Shown: positions 13,990-26,700, counted from the stretch's first letter. The stretch: 64,000 nt of DNA from Bigelowiella natans CCMP2755 (GCA_000320545.1 ADNK01001329.1:37846-101845); one strand, 5' to 3'. Made by a program: numbers and translations. The notes: generated from the sequence alone by a model not told the origin.

Positions 13990-15325
13990 GTCTCTGTCTC
14001 TCTGCGTGTGTGTGTGTGTGTGTGTTTTGTAATCATTTTTTTGTAATCATTTAGGCAGTTGTACTTCTCTACTTTTGTTATCGGTTCTTGACGGTGATAT
14101 TAAATCGCGTCACCGGGAAGAAGGTAGTAAACCATGTTGTGAGGGCGCTGCTATTCTCGTTATTACTCCTAACCCCCAATGCACAACGCTAAACAACTGC
14201 TATTCCGCTACTACCACCAGTCTCTACACGCGCTCTCACTCCATATGAGGAAGGAGATGCTCCGGCTCGACAGGTGGTAGCTTAAACTAGTAGTAGCGTT
14301 GTTGTTGTCACTGTGGGGGGGGCGCAGCAAGCAATATCGTATCTTCTCACATTGAGGCGACTGTGTATACAGCAATGCTGGAGAGATTGATGATGCAACC
14401 AATCACGCGATGATGATCATAATGATGATGATGATGAAAGGGTGGCTGAAAGAATGGCATTATGATATATCCACATAACCCACCAGTAGTCTATTTTACA
14501 CGCTATGGTGATGCCCTTTCTTCTCTCTCCTCCTCCTCACTTGATATGAACTACATTCTCCACCGTATCATCAGATTGCTCAATTTGAAGGATGCGGATA
14601 CAAAGACTAAGCTATCTGCATTAGGTTGTTCATATTCTTTATCGTAATCACAAATAAGCAGAAAATTCACGCATGTGCTCAAATCGTCGTCGCCATCCAT
14701 ATCATGCTATGCAAGAGGGGGGGGGGGGGGCAGAAAACTTTTGTTGTCGAATATAATTGATATGTTGACAGATATGGGAAAAGCCATCATCATAATCCAC
14801 CGCCTTCGGTAGTGATAACTGGATATTTAGATATTGAATCCGATTTGCAGATTGACAGTTTCCTAGCCACCATTGCCTTTTTCATCAAATAACGATTTAA
14901 GAGATCATCGTGCAAAGTTGTTACTATTGTTTTTCCTCTTCTTTAAAGGGAACAGTTGTCGATGAGAGAATCAAGGCTAGATGCACACGAAGTGGAAGCT
15001 ATGCGAACTGACCTTAAAGTAGGCACTTGGATGCGAATGCCCCTCGTCTTCTTTCTTCCCTCATGATTTTAATAGCTCTGGCCTATATGGAATGAAGAGA
15101 AATGCATCATTGTTCGGAGAGTTATCAAAAAGTTGCAACGTCTGGATGCTAAAGAGCTACATGCATTTGGAGAGCAAGTGTCCCATTTTCTCTACTTGAT
15201 TAAATATATCCTCATGTTTACATATTCATTAGGAAATCCTTGGAGCATTTGGTCCTGTTACTGTACGGCAACAGCTGGCAATTATAAGAAGGATGCAGTT
15301 GTCATACCGAACAGTGCAATCATGA
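8406..15325 (+). CDS. NCA2: NCA2/DGS1-like mitochondrial outer-membrane protein
   Basis: Yeast NCA2 and plant DGS1 are mitochondrial membrane proteins; NCA2 affects ATP synthase subunit expression. About 24-25 exons give some 583 aa (yeast NCA2 616). Best exons in order: 8406-8635, 8762-8828, 8910-9002, 9149-9234, 9312-9392, 9557-9617, 10362-10387, 10630-10672, 10986-11072, 11400-11457, 11704-11747, 11936-11970, 12253-12301, 12413-12459, 12812-12883, 13263-13287, 13547-13681, 13811-13867, 14055-14123, 14221-14273, 14575-14643, 14949-15018, 15076-15177, 15233-15325. Family signatures are SRESLQKMLKSYF, MAKNMDMKAVSEE, LALIRMQFVEKEMLGLMD-VDLLLDKNEVNMQFTATVP, then the hydrophobic AVVLLYFCYRFLTVIL. 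Phases match throughout. The ends of the 12253 and 13263 exons, and the two small exons at 10362 and 10630, are least certain; a 6-nt microexon at 9028-9033 is possible. Confidence 0.85.
9393..9660 (+). repeat. GTA/GTG microsatellites at two NCA2 5' splice sites
   Basis: The intron following exon 9312-9392 starts GTAGTAGTAGTAGTAG and continues as GTG repeats. The next intron, after 9617, again starts with about eleven GTA units. In both cases the first repeat unit supplies the GT of the splice donor. Confidence 0.85.
9694..9975. repeat. intronic microsatellite cluster (ATCT, AG, GGA)
   Basis: Within an NCA2 intron lie (ATCT)n near 9694-9711, an AG run of about 40 bp at 9783-9822 and a GGA run near 9952-9975. 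Confidence 0.85.
10522..10948. repeat. intronic microsatellite cluster (CA, AGT/AGC, ATT/ATC, CT, GT)
   Basis: The region contains CA repeats (10522-10547), AGT and AGC repeats (10673-10712) starting at the donor of the 10630-10672 exon, an ATT/ATC run (10740-10790), then CT repeats passing directly into GT repeats (10867-10948). Confidence 0.85.
11346..11391 (+). repeat. CT repeat acting as pyrimidine tract
   Basis: An uninterrupted CT run lies immediately upstream of the acceptor TACTCGCAG at 11391-11399 of an NCA2 exon, in the polypyrimidine tract position. Confidence 0.8.
12980..13740. repeat. microsatellite cluster in NCA2 introns (ACT, CT, TAG, CTT, GAT)
   Basis: ACT repeats at about 12980-13013, CT at 13195-13227, TAG at 13322-13383, CTT at 13480-13504 and GAT at 13699-13735 occupy most of the introns around the exons at 13263 and 13547. 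Confidence 0.85.
13888..13987 (+). repeat. AGC run, poly-C run and CT run in tandem
   Basis: AGC repeats (13888-13921) are followed by about 20 C residues (13936-13957) and then CT repeats (13958-13985). The acceptor of the 14055 exon lies about 70 nt downstream. The long C tract followed by CT is a homopyrimidine stretch of over 50 nt. Confidence 0.85.
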
Positions 15326-17176
15326 CAAAGCAAACTCGAGTATTGATGCATCGGAAAATGCGGCTTACCTAGTGTTGGCAGATTAGCAAAGCAACTCTGT
15401 AGTTTTTCTTGGAGCAATAATAGGCACAGTAATATCATATATATATGGTATATATTATATTACATGTCTATCATAGCAGAAACGAATTGCAAATTAAATT
15501 TCAGGGTAGCTGTTGGTTTTATAATGCCATTGCTTGTTGTGGGATAGATTTATCCTGCTAGTAACTTGCATTCTAGTAACATGTGGTGAGAATAATGATA
15601 ATGCGAGTATCACACTCTATAAGCGCAGTTCCTGTATGTGGCATGAACATTGCATTCCTACGATGCCAGTAAGCACAGCAGCACTTTGCGTGGTCCGCAA
15701 GCATGCGTAGAAGGTGGCAGCCATTGTCATGCGCAATCGATACACATATCTAGATATGTGTTACTCCCTATATCCTATCTAGCAGTATGCCGCCATGATC
15801 GAGGCTTCATTTTTTTGTGCAAGCTAAACGCTACTGCAAATAAGTTTTGCATGTGTGCAAATAAGTTTTGCGTGTGTGCATCAAGCCGCGCTAGCATAGC
15901 GCGCATAACTAGACAAGACGGGTGTACAATGAATAATGTGTAATTTTTTGCATTTCACATGAGATTGTCATCCTGACATGTATCGTAGCCCGCCATGCGC
16001 GCTGGCGCGGCTAGCTATGCGAACACAGTGCGCTGCGTTGCATGTGCACTTGTTTGTTTTTGCCATTGTCTTTGTCCTTCGATCATGCATGAGATATCTG
16101 CAATGTTTCGCACATGCCGTGCTGTTACACGCGCGCGTTACGTTAGCGCATCTCTGAGGCACGTGCATGGCGGGCGCGGCGCTTGCTAGCTTGTGCCGAT
16201 GGCGGTGACATGCAGCGAAATCTTTGCAAGGCAATGCTGCACATGCATACTGCCAGAGCTAGCAGAATGATGTGTTGCGCACATCTAGACATGCTCTAGT
16301 TCTGTCAGCACGCTAGCTAAATGATGCTGTGAGCAGCAGGTGGGCGCCTTGTAGTGCGCCTAGATGCATACAGCTTCGCCTCGCACAATTATCACTTGCA
16401 ATGTCCCCGACATAACAACGGCATATGTGCATGCACCGCAGATGGGGGTGTCATCCATCTGTCGATCGGCTGCAAGATTTACGTCTTGCTTGCTAGTTTA
16501 CCACATCTAGATATGCATTATCATGTTTTAGTTAGTCCCCAAACAAGGTATGCTAAACCTACTTTAGTTACAATCTTACCGATCCAAACATCAAATAAAA
16601 GTCGGTCGCATTTGAGGCATGCACACACTCATGCTATTGATCCTCGATGGATTCTTGCCAATTTCAACAACGCCGTCCTGAACATTGTAGATGTATAAAA
16701 GGTTATCCCCGATGATGAAATTGACTATGACAACGACGACGACGGCTCAGAAATTTCAGATTAAGAAGTAGCTTTCAAAGGAAGATTGATGCTGTGCAAC
16801 AGCGTATTTATCTCACACAGACCGACTGGATTTCTTTCACAACTGAAAAAAACAGTCCCAAATCGTTCATTATTATGTTATTTGCAGTCCACCTCTTCGA
16901 TGAGTCGCTAATACTCGATTTCCTGATGACACCACACATGTATTTATATAAATTAAAAAATATATGTACATCAACATTTAATGAACGCGCATGTGCTGCG
17001 TGCTTCTTTTATTAGTAGAAAACTAGTTGTGTACCTGGGAACGAACTCATCGAAAGCTCCGACAGACCGAGGTTTTGCAACATTTTTGGGTTCTGTTTGT
17101 TCCGATTGTTTCGCGACCTTTTCCAGATTATCACCCCTACGTGCCATCCAACGCACAATTCGTACCAATATCTCAA
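15326..17176. other. convergent junction NCA2/two-pore channel with CTAGC/GCATGC block
   Basis: The largest tail-to-tail gap in the window. From about 15630 to 16540 it is rich in GCTAGC, GCGCGC, GCATGC and TCTAGATATG words. A plus-strand open stretch at 16354-16698 ends in TAA, and the same frame stays open for a further acidic segment to about 16764 (VIPDDEIDYDNDDDG), so a decayed gene tail is possible. I do not recognise it. Confidence 0.6.
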
Positions 17177-17972
17177 TCAAAACCACATAGTAGTCATCCA
17201 AAACGGATTATCATAGTAAAAACTTGTTGATCCATACGTCGATTCTTGGAACATTTCTCCGAGAACCAAGTCCTGAAAAGAGAGCGAGGAAAGCAGAAAT
17301 AAATCACACGTGAGCAGAGACCACGTGAGGAGGTCAATTCTTCTTGTTGTACTCACCATACTGTGATGAAGATGCAGTTCCACATCATACCCCTCAAGCT
17401 TGCATGCATCCTTACTGATGGATTCCACCTATTGAGTAATATCAGACAAAATGTTATGGCTCTCTTTTTACCTACAGGGACCACCAGGCCCTGTCTTTTC
17501 CTCTTCCCCCACCAACAATGACGTGCCGTCGCCAACCATGATTACTGCTGCTACTACCTGCTTGATCAGCTGCTTGTACTCCTCCTAACGAATGGTTCAG
17601 GATATGATAGTAGTAGTCATATATTCAGTCGAAACAACCCAAGCTGCTCTCTATCAAGGTGAAGGAGGGAACAATCGCACGTGCTCACCTCCCTATCAGG
17701 AAACGCCCGCACAAACATCACGGTGTCAAGGATGAAAGCTGTAATCACGTTCAAAGCTACAAGAACGCCTGTGTGTAGAGAGATAGAAGAAGAAGAAGAA
17801 GAAGAAGAAGAAGAAGAAGAATAGGCCGTAGAGAGATGCATTCGTAATTGTGGACCGAGCTGTCGGTGAATCGATATATCGTTGACGCGCTCGTTACAGT
17901 TAGAGACGTATGAAAAGGAACAACCACGATAACCGTAGTTTACAGCGATTGATTCGTAAGTAGCGAAGGAGG

Positions 17973-18004
<32 letters not shown>

Positions 18005-21000
18005 CAGAGAGAGTAGTAGATGGTGGTACACTCACCCAGAATGTAGAAGAGGATGAAAAAAGCCCTCATTCCCTCGTTTGAAACACTGCATGCTGCGTCC
18101 GCAACAATGAACCAGTTGTTGACCACTTTAAGCACACACACACACACACACACACACGCGCGCACACGCACACAGGCAGCACACTTTCAGATGATGAGCA
18201 ACAAACCCATCCCCACTGCCATATGATTCAAATCTCACCGAGTAAATTGAATTGCACGATCAGCCCGTTCACAAGCGAGTCATAGTTCAGCCCTGAAAAG
18301 GAGAGAAGTGTTATTTCCATATTTGAGGGGAAATTAAATTCAAGTAGAGGAGCATAGTATTATCTAAAAAGTAGTATAGCAGTAGTACAGTAGTGTTGGA
18401 CAAGTTCTGACCGAAGTAATCATTTGTATGATAGGCGAGGTTCTCAGGGACATTTTCTCGAGTTAATTTTCCTGAATCGCGCGATAAAAACAAACAACCT
18501 CAACCACATGGTGGGGGGGGAGGAGGGTGCCAAAGGGAGCGAGCTACTGCACTACAAATCTTTCATCCCTTCCTACTACCTTCCAACAAATCCATGCCAA
18601 CAACTGCGAAGAAATACCTGAGGGTGGTAGTTTCACGCAATGAGTACATGCATCTATGGTGCTGTTTCATAGGAGGAATATAAATTCGGGTGAGGAGGGA
18701 TGTGTCTCCACTTATCACCCCACAGGTTTCTCTATGATTTTGCATCCTGCAACTATTATTACATGAACTGAAGTAAAACACAGAATAAGGCCGTCAGCAC
18801 GGGCGCTGATCTCACTATAGCTTGGTACAAAATCTCAAACCCCTGGTTGTATCTCAGTAAGCGCAACAAACGAATCTGATTTAAGGGTACGCAACACAAC
18901 ATTGGTGGAAATACAACAATAACATCTACGCTCAGTGTTTTTTATAGCTCCAATCAGATAAAAGTAGTTGGTGAGCAGCGTCATCAACATCAGCACCATT
19001 ATCACTATTTATAACCGATCTAAGCGCGGCTAGGTCTCCGCCCTGTCCTTTAATTATCCACTCGAGTATTGCAACTGAGGGACGGGGGGGGGAGGGGGGG
19101 GATTCGATCAGTCGCAGCAAGAGGTAGGCAAAGCTTATGGAATAGCCCGTTACAACCAACAGCAATGCTTACGTCTATTACTCATATAAGTGTGACTGAC
19201 TAATCGTATATCTCATGATGGTAGAAATCTTGAAGTGATAATAATACCCAGAAGCACGGTGAGATCCAGAATGTTAAAATACTCATTGAAGACCCTCTCG
19301 TGACTTGCGATCAAAACTGCGGCCTGTAGCAAGGATGATATCATTATGACTGGAGTATAATAACAACCAAGGAAAGTCATATGATTTTTGCTGCAGCTTT
19401 ACCATCTCAGTGCTGTGTATCACAAGAATGACGCTCAAGAACGTGTAAATGTTGTCCGCGTCTTGTCTGGATAGAAATAGTATGGATGAATCGTTAAGAA
19501 AGTGTTCATACATAAAAAAAAAAATGAGATGAAAAAAAAAGAACGATAATGCAGTTTACCTGTCAATATAGTCCGTCGCTATTAACAAAAACTGAAAACA
19601 GTAACGAGGGCACTTAATTCCTTGCTTCGTGATCGATGTGTCAGTGAAGAAAGGAGTTATATATTATTTATCACCAAGTTGATGACCACGCTAATGTCAA
19701 TGAATGTCTCCACAGCGAGGAGGTTGGTGTGTGGAATCTTGACGGCCAGAACCTCACTATATGATGATGACGACGACGATGATGATGATGGTGATGCCTT
19801 TAATGTATCTCTATATAGATGCTAAAGTAGTAAAGCTGGATGATTTTTTAATATATTTCGAGCCTTAGCAGATTTGTTAATTTACCGTATTTTGTCCCGA
19901 AATTGCTGCCATCTTAATTTAGCCGTCCTGTATGTATGCAGTAGCAAGTAATGACGTACAAAATAGATGAAACGGATCTGCAACGATAACAACCGTGTGA
20001 ATACTCCTTCCGTCGAGTTAATTGCTTCACTCCTTCTCATAGCCTCTTCCTTCTGAGGAGCATAATAACAGAAACACCGTCTGTACCACGGCGCCCTACT
20101 ACCAACCATTTATTCTGAGAAAGCGTTCAATGCTACCACCTCGAAGTGTAAGTTGTAGAGGACCACAATGATGCCAAAATCTTCATGTTCTATCTTATTT
20201 GTCTTATCCCTAATCCGAAAACAATAGTAACACATTACATCAACGATCACTCGCTCTCTCCTTATTTCCAATGAACGTATTCGATGCGTATTATTTGTGT
20301 GTTTGTTGTCATGTGGGGTGGAGATGAATGTTGTACTGCTGGCGTTGGGATAATGGGAGTTGGCAATGATGATGTCAAACTTACACGTCTGCAATGAGGA
20401 AACACGATTCCCGCTCCTTAGCAGTGAAATCTAAATACAATGGTTCAGATCGTCATAAGCACACGCATCTCACAACTCACAAACCCGCACATTCAGCCCA
20501 TCAATATCGTTATCATCATCAGCAGCAGGAGTAGCAGCATCATCATCGTCAATGCCGTCGCATTTTCATCTCGGAATTAGTAAATAAACACCCGGTCTGA
20601 GATGCTTCAGAACTTCGAGAAAATGTGCCTTGTCGATCGCTCCCGTCCCTTTAACGTCACAAAGCTGGAAAGCTGCCTGGAATGCAAGTTTCGCGCGATT
20701 TCGATACACCTAAACAACGCGAATGCAATGAGACTTTGCTAGGAGGATACAGCTGGTCACGAAGAAGCAGCAGTGTTTCAATCGGCATCTATTCCAGCAC
20801 CTCTAGATCATGCTCGAGCCTTTCCTTGTATGAATTGAAGACAGTAGCGAGAACCAAGTTGAGGAATATGAACAAGCCAACCACCTTGGATGAAATAACA
20901 AAGGAAGAGGAGAAGGAGGAGAAGGAGGAGGAGGAGGAGGGAGGACGGATAAAGGAACTTTTAGGTAAAACTCGATGCTATGTTTTTATCATTTCTTACC

Positions 21001-21847
21001 AGAAATATGATGAAGAAGATAACGTTATAAATCGATGCATGCATCGCGTGTATCATCACGTCGGGATAGTTTGCCTGAAGATCATATGCCTCACCGTTAC
21101 AATTAACATATATTATTTCAATCAGAGCTCGATATGTAGCGGCCTATGCTACAAGCTGCTCGTTACCGTTGTGAGCAATGTGAATAGGCTGATGCAAGAA
21201 CGGTAAAATGTCCCGAACTCCTTCGGAGAGATCTCGGCATAGAACTAAGAAATAATGAAGATCATCATAAGATGCATAAATTGTGTGGTACAGGCAGTGA
21301 CAGCGTGCAAGTATGCCCAAGTTTCAATATATGCAGAAACGGATAACTACGAATGTTGTGAAACGGTGATGGCCGCAAAATAAATCCATCGGTTGTTACG
21401 TTTACAAATGTGTCAGTTGTCACCTTTGTCCCCACAATGGCGAAAATCACGAGATGGAACACCACCAGCGTGCCAATGTAGGTGATAGCAACCATGCCCT
21501 AGTTATCATAGGGTTGAAGACAATGATCAACATAATTGCAATGCTACAATATTACTGTATACCTGGAACATACTGTTCATGACTTTCCGTAGATTGTGCG
21601 CATAAGCTAGAGCAAAAAAGGGTCGCAGCATTCTGCATAGACGATTGTCAAACATACATCATATTACCGCATGGTTTGGGAAATTTGATCAAAGCTGCCA
21701 TTTTAAAAAGACTTCTAGGAAGCATTATTCTTCACATAAAGTAGCTATAATTCCTACCTTTGAATTCTCAACTCATGGGGCAGAAATACCCATATCCAGG
21801 AAAACAGCAGAATGGGAATCTGAACGGAAATGCCATTTTTTGAATGC

Positions 21848-21888
<41 letters not shown>

Positions 21889-23067
21889 CAGAAGGCAACT
21901 GTCACGGAAATGAAAAGGGATTATCCCCCCCTTACTTTGGCTTTGTTCCATCCAGAAGCAAAAAAATGCGTGGAACCCCGAGCATATAACTCCAAAATTG
22001 TATCCACAGAATATACCATAAGGCAAATTGCTTCAATCGTTAACAGCAAGGGTACTGGTGCACACAGTGCGTCCATGCATGGAGATTCAAAGAATGCTAA
22101 GCACAGATTGACTATTGAAACTGCAACAATAGTTCGTCGCCACGAACGATTGTGCGTTATCTTGTACATCTGAAAATTGCGAAACAAAGTGTGAATCGTC
22201 TCCAATCTAAAGCAGAGCAGATTATCCAAAGATCACTGGTGTGGCAAACAGCAGTACCTTCAGAGGTTGCAAATCCAAAAGATGATACAAATCCCGGCCA
22301 TGTATTCCATCATTTATTAGTACAGCTGCAATATCGCATCGATCTGGAGTGTAAATTGTACAATGTCATTGATCAGAGATCACCATAATGGGTATATGAC
22401 TAATTAAAATTGCCTTCCATTGAGACATCATCCCAGCTTTCACCGTACGGCGGCTTCAAATCCTATTGGACCACATCATGCACTCTCACTCAATAGTCGC
22501 ATTGTAGTGGCTCCCCACAACAAGAGACACATAAAAATGGTGGCGGGGATACAGAGCAAAGATCGTCCTCTGTGTTAATTTTCTAAGAGTTTTCCATAAA
22601 GATCGTCCTCTGCGTCATTTTTCTCTGCGTATTTAATTATTCATTGAAACGGAGGCACACATACACACACACACCTTCAAATTTAGCTCGTTTTCCGACA
22701 ATTCTATTCTCATATAGGTCGGAAGGCTCATCGACTGTGAAGAATATAGATCATCGTAACATTCATTCTCAAGGTGGTGTAATAAGTGTATGACCTGCTC
22801 CTGAATCATTTTCTCATCAAGATCATGTTTTTTCTCCTCGGGCAGCAAAGGCAGAGCAAGGTTATTGCTGGATATCGTGGCCGCGCTTACCGTTTTTTTG
22901 GTAGAGACCTCATCTAGTGATATTAAATTTGTAGATACTACACGTGCCGAAGTAATGGGGCCTCCAGAATTTATGGAGAGCCCTCTTCCTCCTTTTCCGT
23001 CTGTTTGTATCACTGGGTTCATTGCCAGGGGATTCTTGCCGTCGTTCTCTTCATTGATACTACTCAT
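17177..23067 (-). CDS. TPC1: two-pore cation channel (TPC family) with EF-hand linker
   Basis: TPCs are endolysosomal or vacuolar cation channels made of two six-helix domains. Twenty-eight exons sum to exactly 860 codons (859 aa). A 130-residue Ser/Thr-rich cytosolic N-terminus is followed by domain I: S1 with VNLCLAFFESP (near 22100), S4-like RMLRPFFALAYAHNLRKV, pore helix and filter LFTLLTT-ANYPDVM (21190-21050), and S6 LVLATVFNSYK. The linker carries two EF-hand-like loops, DVKGTGAIDKAH (weak) and DVDKTNKIEHED (better), as in plant TPC1. Domain II shows VETFIDISVVINL, S4 IRLLRLLRYNQG, S5 YFFAVVGMDL and filter VVNNWFI (near 18110). All exon phases agree. The S3-S4 loop of domain II is long and proline-rich (about 19080). 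The gene is convergent with NCA2 and divergent from COPB2. Confidence 0.93.
17785..18161. repeat. microsatellites in channel introns (GAA, TAG, CA)
   Basis: GAA repeats (17787-17821), TAG repeats (17969-18004) and CA repeats (18134-18158) occupy introns of the two-pore channel. On the coding strand the CA tract reads as GT repeats upstream of the VVNNW-encoding exon. Confidence 0.8.
21850..21884. repeat. CA/GT dinucleotide repeat in a channel intron
   Basis: A CA run on the plus strand (GT on the coding strand) lies in the intron between the S2-S3 exon (ending 21936) and the exon starting at 21819. Confidence 0.8.
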
Positions 23068-23710
23068 TGTTTGAAATCCACCCGTTTCAATTAAGATCCA
23101 TCATACCGCTATACCGCTGCGTTCTAGATTTATGGTTTGGTGATCGTGGGGGGGGTCAACTTGAGCAAATACGTTTACTGATCCTTCTTGGTTGTTTTAT
23201 GATATAAATGTTTACAAGATCGCAACACATCGCATAACACTTTCATTAGATCTAACCGAAACTGTTGAATTTCTTTTCTTGAACTGAAATGAAAATCGAA
23301 ACGCTTCCACGAGAATCTCCGCAAAATCTCTCCTTCGAGTCGGATTCAGAAAATGTAAAAATCCCAATGGCCAAGAATTGTTAACGGGAAAAAGATATTT
23401 TAATTGGATCATCGTCCCTATTTTTTCATAAAAAGGCCAATTATAATGTATATTCTCTGTCTACTTTGGGTCACCCAAGGGCTTAATAAATTTAGCTGGT
23501 GTCGTCACTCAAATGTTCAAGAAGGGACAGACTCAGATTTTATCTTGCGACTTTAAATTTCTGATGTCGTATCCCGAGAAGGATCTTTATTTTCGGTTTT
23601 CGTATCATTCCTTGCTCAGGGAAAGTTGCGGATTGTGCATTCTACGACCCCCCCCGTGCCCTGTATTCCACCTCACTTGAATCGTAATACAGCAATCGAA
23701 ACGTCGCACC
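23068..23710. promoter_or_regulatory. divergent intergenic region TPC/COPB2
   Basis: About 640 bp between the two start codons. It contains G/C homopolymers (23141-23154; 23647-23656) but no GCTAGC block. Promoter elements cannot be assigned. Confidence 0.5.
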
Positions 23711-26700
23711 ATGGTAAACTGTTTAAAAATATTTAATAGTCATGGTTTAGCGGTACTTTTCAAGCGTGTGAGAGGACAGCCAGAACCCCATCTAATTGAC
23801 CGCGCATGCGGATCTCTATAACGTGTTCTTAGCCTCTGCGACTAGACGTTCAAAAGGTGATGTCGGTGGCGTCGGAGCGCGTAAAGTGCTGCGACATTCA
23901 TCCTACAGAGCCGTGGGTTCTCTCCGCCCTTTATTCCGGGCATGTCTTTATTTGGAACTACGAGACACAGGCATTGGTCAAAAGTTTCGAAGTATGTGAT
24001 CTTCCAGTGCGTTGTGCGAAATTCATCGCCAAAAAGCAATGGTTCGTCTGTGGGACAGATGTGAGTTACTTATCATAATATATTTTAAAGCTGCAACTAT
24101 ATCGTAAGACCCGCTGTTATTGTAAATTAAATTAGGATATGAAAATCCAAGTTTACAATTACAACACAATGGAGAGAGTGCATTCCTTTGAAGCGCACTC
24201 AGATTACATAAGGTTACCTTGAATTTCAATTCGATTTATGCATATGGGTCTAAAACATTCAACAACAGATGCTTGGCCGTTCATCCGAGTCTACCAGTAG
24301 TACTGTCTTCCTCTGATGACATGTTCATCAAACTATGGGATTGGGAAAAAGGTGATTCAGCCAGTCTTTTGATACAACTCTAGTCGAGACGTATTTGCAC
24401 CTTTATGGAATCTTACATCGATATTATTAGGTTGGGAGTGCTACCGGGTGTATGAGGGTCATTCCCACTACGTCATGCAAGTGGAGTTCAATCCAAAGGA
24501 TACGAATACGTTCGCCAGTGCCTCACTGGACCATACAATCAAAATCTGGGGCCTGACATCTTCCACGCCACACTTTAGCTTAGAGGGCCATGAAAGGGGT
24601 ATCAACTGCGTCAGTTATTTTCAGGTGATAATCTTAAAACATGTTTTGCAGCAGTACAGAACAGAATCCTGATTTGGTTATTGATTAGGGTGGAGATAAG
24701 CCTTACTTGGTCTCTGGAGCAGATGATTGCACTGTAATACATAATCTAATTATATTCTAATATGGCGGTGCAATTAAAACACCCTTTCTTTTTTTCTCTT
24801 TGCAGGTGAAAATCTGGGATTACCAGACCAAAACATGCATAAAAACCCTGCAAGGCCATCAGGTATAAAGTTACTATCGTTTTTCTCGAGTACTGGAAAA
24901 GATATGCTGTCTTTCTGTTTAAAGGCAAACGTATCAGCTGTGTGCTTCCATCCTGAGCTTCCAATCATTCTGTCGGGGTCTGAGGATGGGACAGTCCGTC
25001 TGTGGCACTCTCTCACATTCACGCTCGAGAACACATTTAACTACGCCATGGTACGACGACATTGAGTACGAGTGCTTCTGGGGCTAGTCTTAGTCTTAGT
25101 AATAATTGACACTGGTGCTACTTTCGCAGGAACGTGTATGGGCGCTCTCTTACATGAAAGGGTCAAACAAGGTGGCCATCGGTTTCGACGAGGGTACGGT
25201 CATGGTCCAGATAGGCCAAGAAGAGCCTGTTGTTAGTATGGATACCAGTGGTAAAGTCGTTTTTGCCCGAATCCATGAGATTGTGCAGAAAAATGTGCGC
25301 CAGGCCGATAAGAAGGTATCTTCCGTGCATTTTTTGAGTAATGATAACAGTAGTAATTATATGTTGTATTGCGCAGCTTGCTGACGGGGAACGACTGGAA
25401 CTCGCGCAGAAGGAGTTGGGGACGTGTGACCTTTACCCCCAATCCCTTCAGCACAACAAGAATGGACGTCTCATATGCGCTTGTGGCGATGGGGAATATG
25501 TTATTTATACCTCACTTCGTTTGAAGAACAAAAGCTACGGGCAAGCTATCGAGTTTTGCTGGTCGGGGCACGACTCGGGCACTTACGCCATCCGAGAAAC
25601 AACGTCGAAGCTAAAAGTTTTCAAGAATTTCAAGAAGCATCGAGATTTTCGACCACGATTCTCGGTTGAGGGTATCTATGGGGGTTCGCTGTTAGGAGCA
25701 AGAGGCTCTAAGCACGTGGATTTTTACGATTGGGAAGAATGCAGGCTAATCAGACGCATACGAGTTATACCAAAGAAGATATACTGGTCGGAAACGGGAG
25801 ACCTCTGTGTTATTGCTTGCAAAGCTTCCTTCTATGTGCTCCGTTACAATCGCGATCTTGTCGGTAAATATCTCAATGAAGGAGTCGAGATAGGCGATAA
25901 TGGCATCGAGAAATCGTTTGACTTTGAGCAATCGGTTCAAGAGTCTGTTGTTACTGGCCACTTCGTTGGAGATTGCTTTATTTACACAAATGCCTCGCAG
26001 CGACTCTGTTACTTCATCGGAGGGCAAACTATTATTCTTGCGCATTTGGATAGGCCAATGTTCCTGCTCGGATACCTAACCAGGGAGAACCGGGTTTACT
26101 TGATGGACAAGCAGTATAACGTGGTCAGCTTCAATCTCCTCATGTCGGTTTTGATATATCAAATTGCTATCGTCCGCAAAGATTTTGAACAAGCTGAACT
26201 CTGCCTCCAGAAAATCCCTGTAGATCAACACAATAAGCTCGCCCGATTTCTCGAGGGCCAGGAGTTAAAAGAATTGGCACTGAAAGTCTCTCGGGACCCT
26301 GATCATCGATTTGACCTTGCCCTCCAGCTTAAAAAGCTAGATGTCGTTAGATCCATAGTCAAAGCGCATCCATCAGAAGCAAAATGGAAGCAGCTCGGCG
26401 ATCTTGCGCTGACGGAGAGCTTCGATTTGAAGCTAACGGAAGAATGCTTTGAAAAGGCTAGAGATTTTGGCGGTTTGCTACTACTGTACACATCTCTTGG
26501 AAACCAGCAAGGGATTGAGCGTCTTGCAACTGAAGCTGCTAAGGCTGGGCAGAGCAATGTGGCATTTATATGTTTGTATTTGCTGAATCGAGTGGAGGAT
26601 TGCATAAAGTTGTTGTGTGCTAACGACCGTATACCAGAGGCAGCATTCATGAGTAGAACATACAAACCAACCGAGACCAAAGATATCCTTGTCAAGTGGA

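Noticed and set aside
22412..22462. Apparent GC-AG intron in the two-pore channel (donor ATGGAAG|GCAATT)
   Set aside because: A normal GT donor at 22443 (TACG|GTGAAAG) gives the same phase and a more family-like junction, so no GC donor is needed.
23860..23862. ATG at 23860 as COPB2 start
   Set aside because: The frame upstream encodes PLRLD, conserved in beta'-COP, reached by splicing from an ATG-only exon at 23711.
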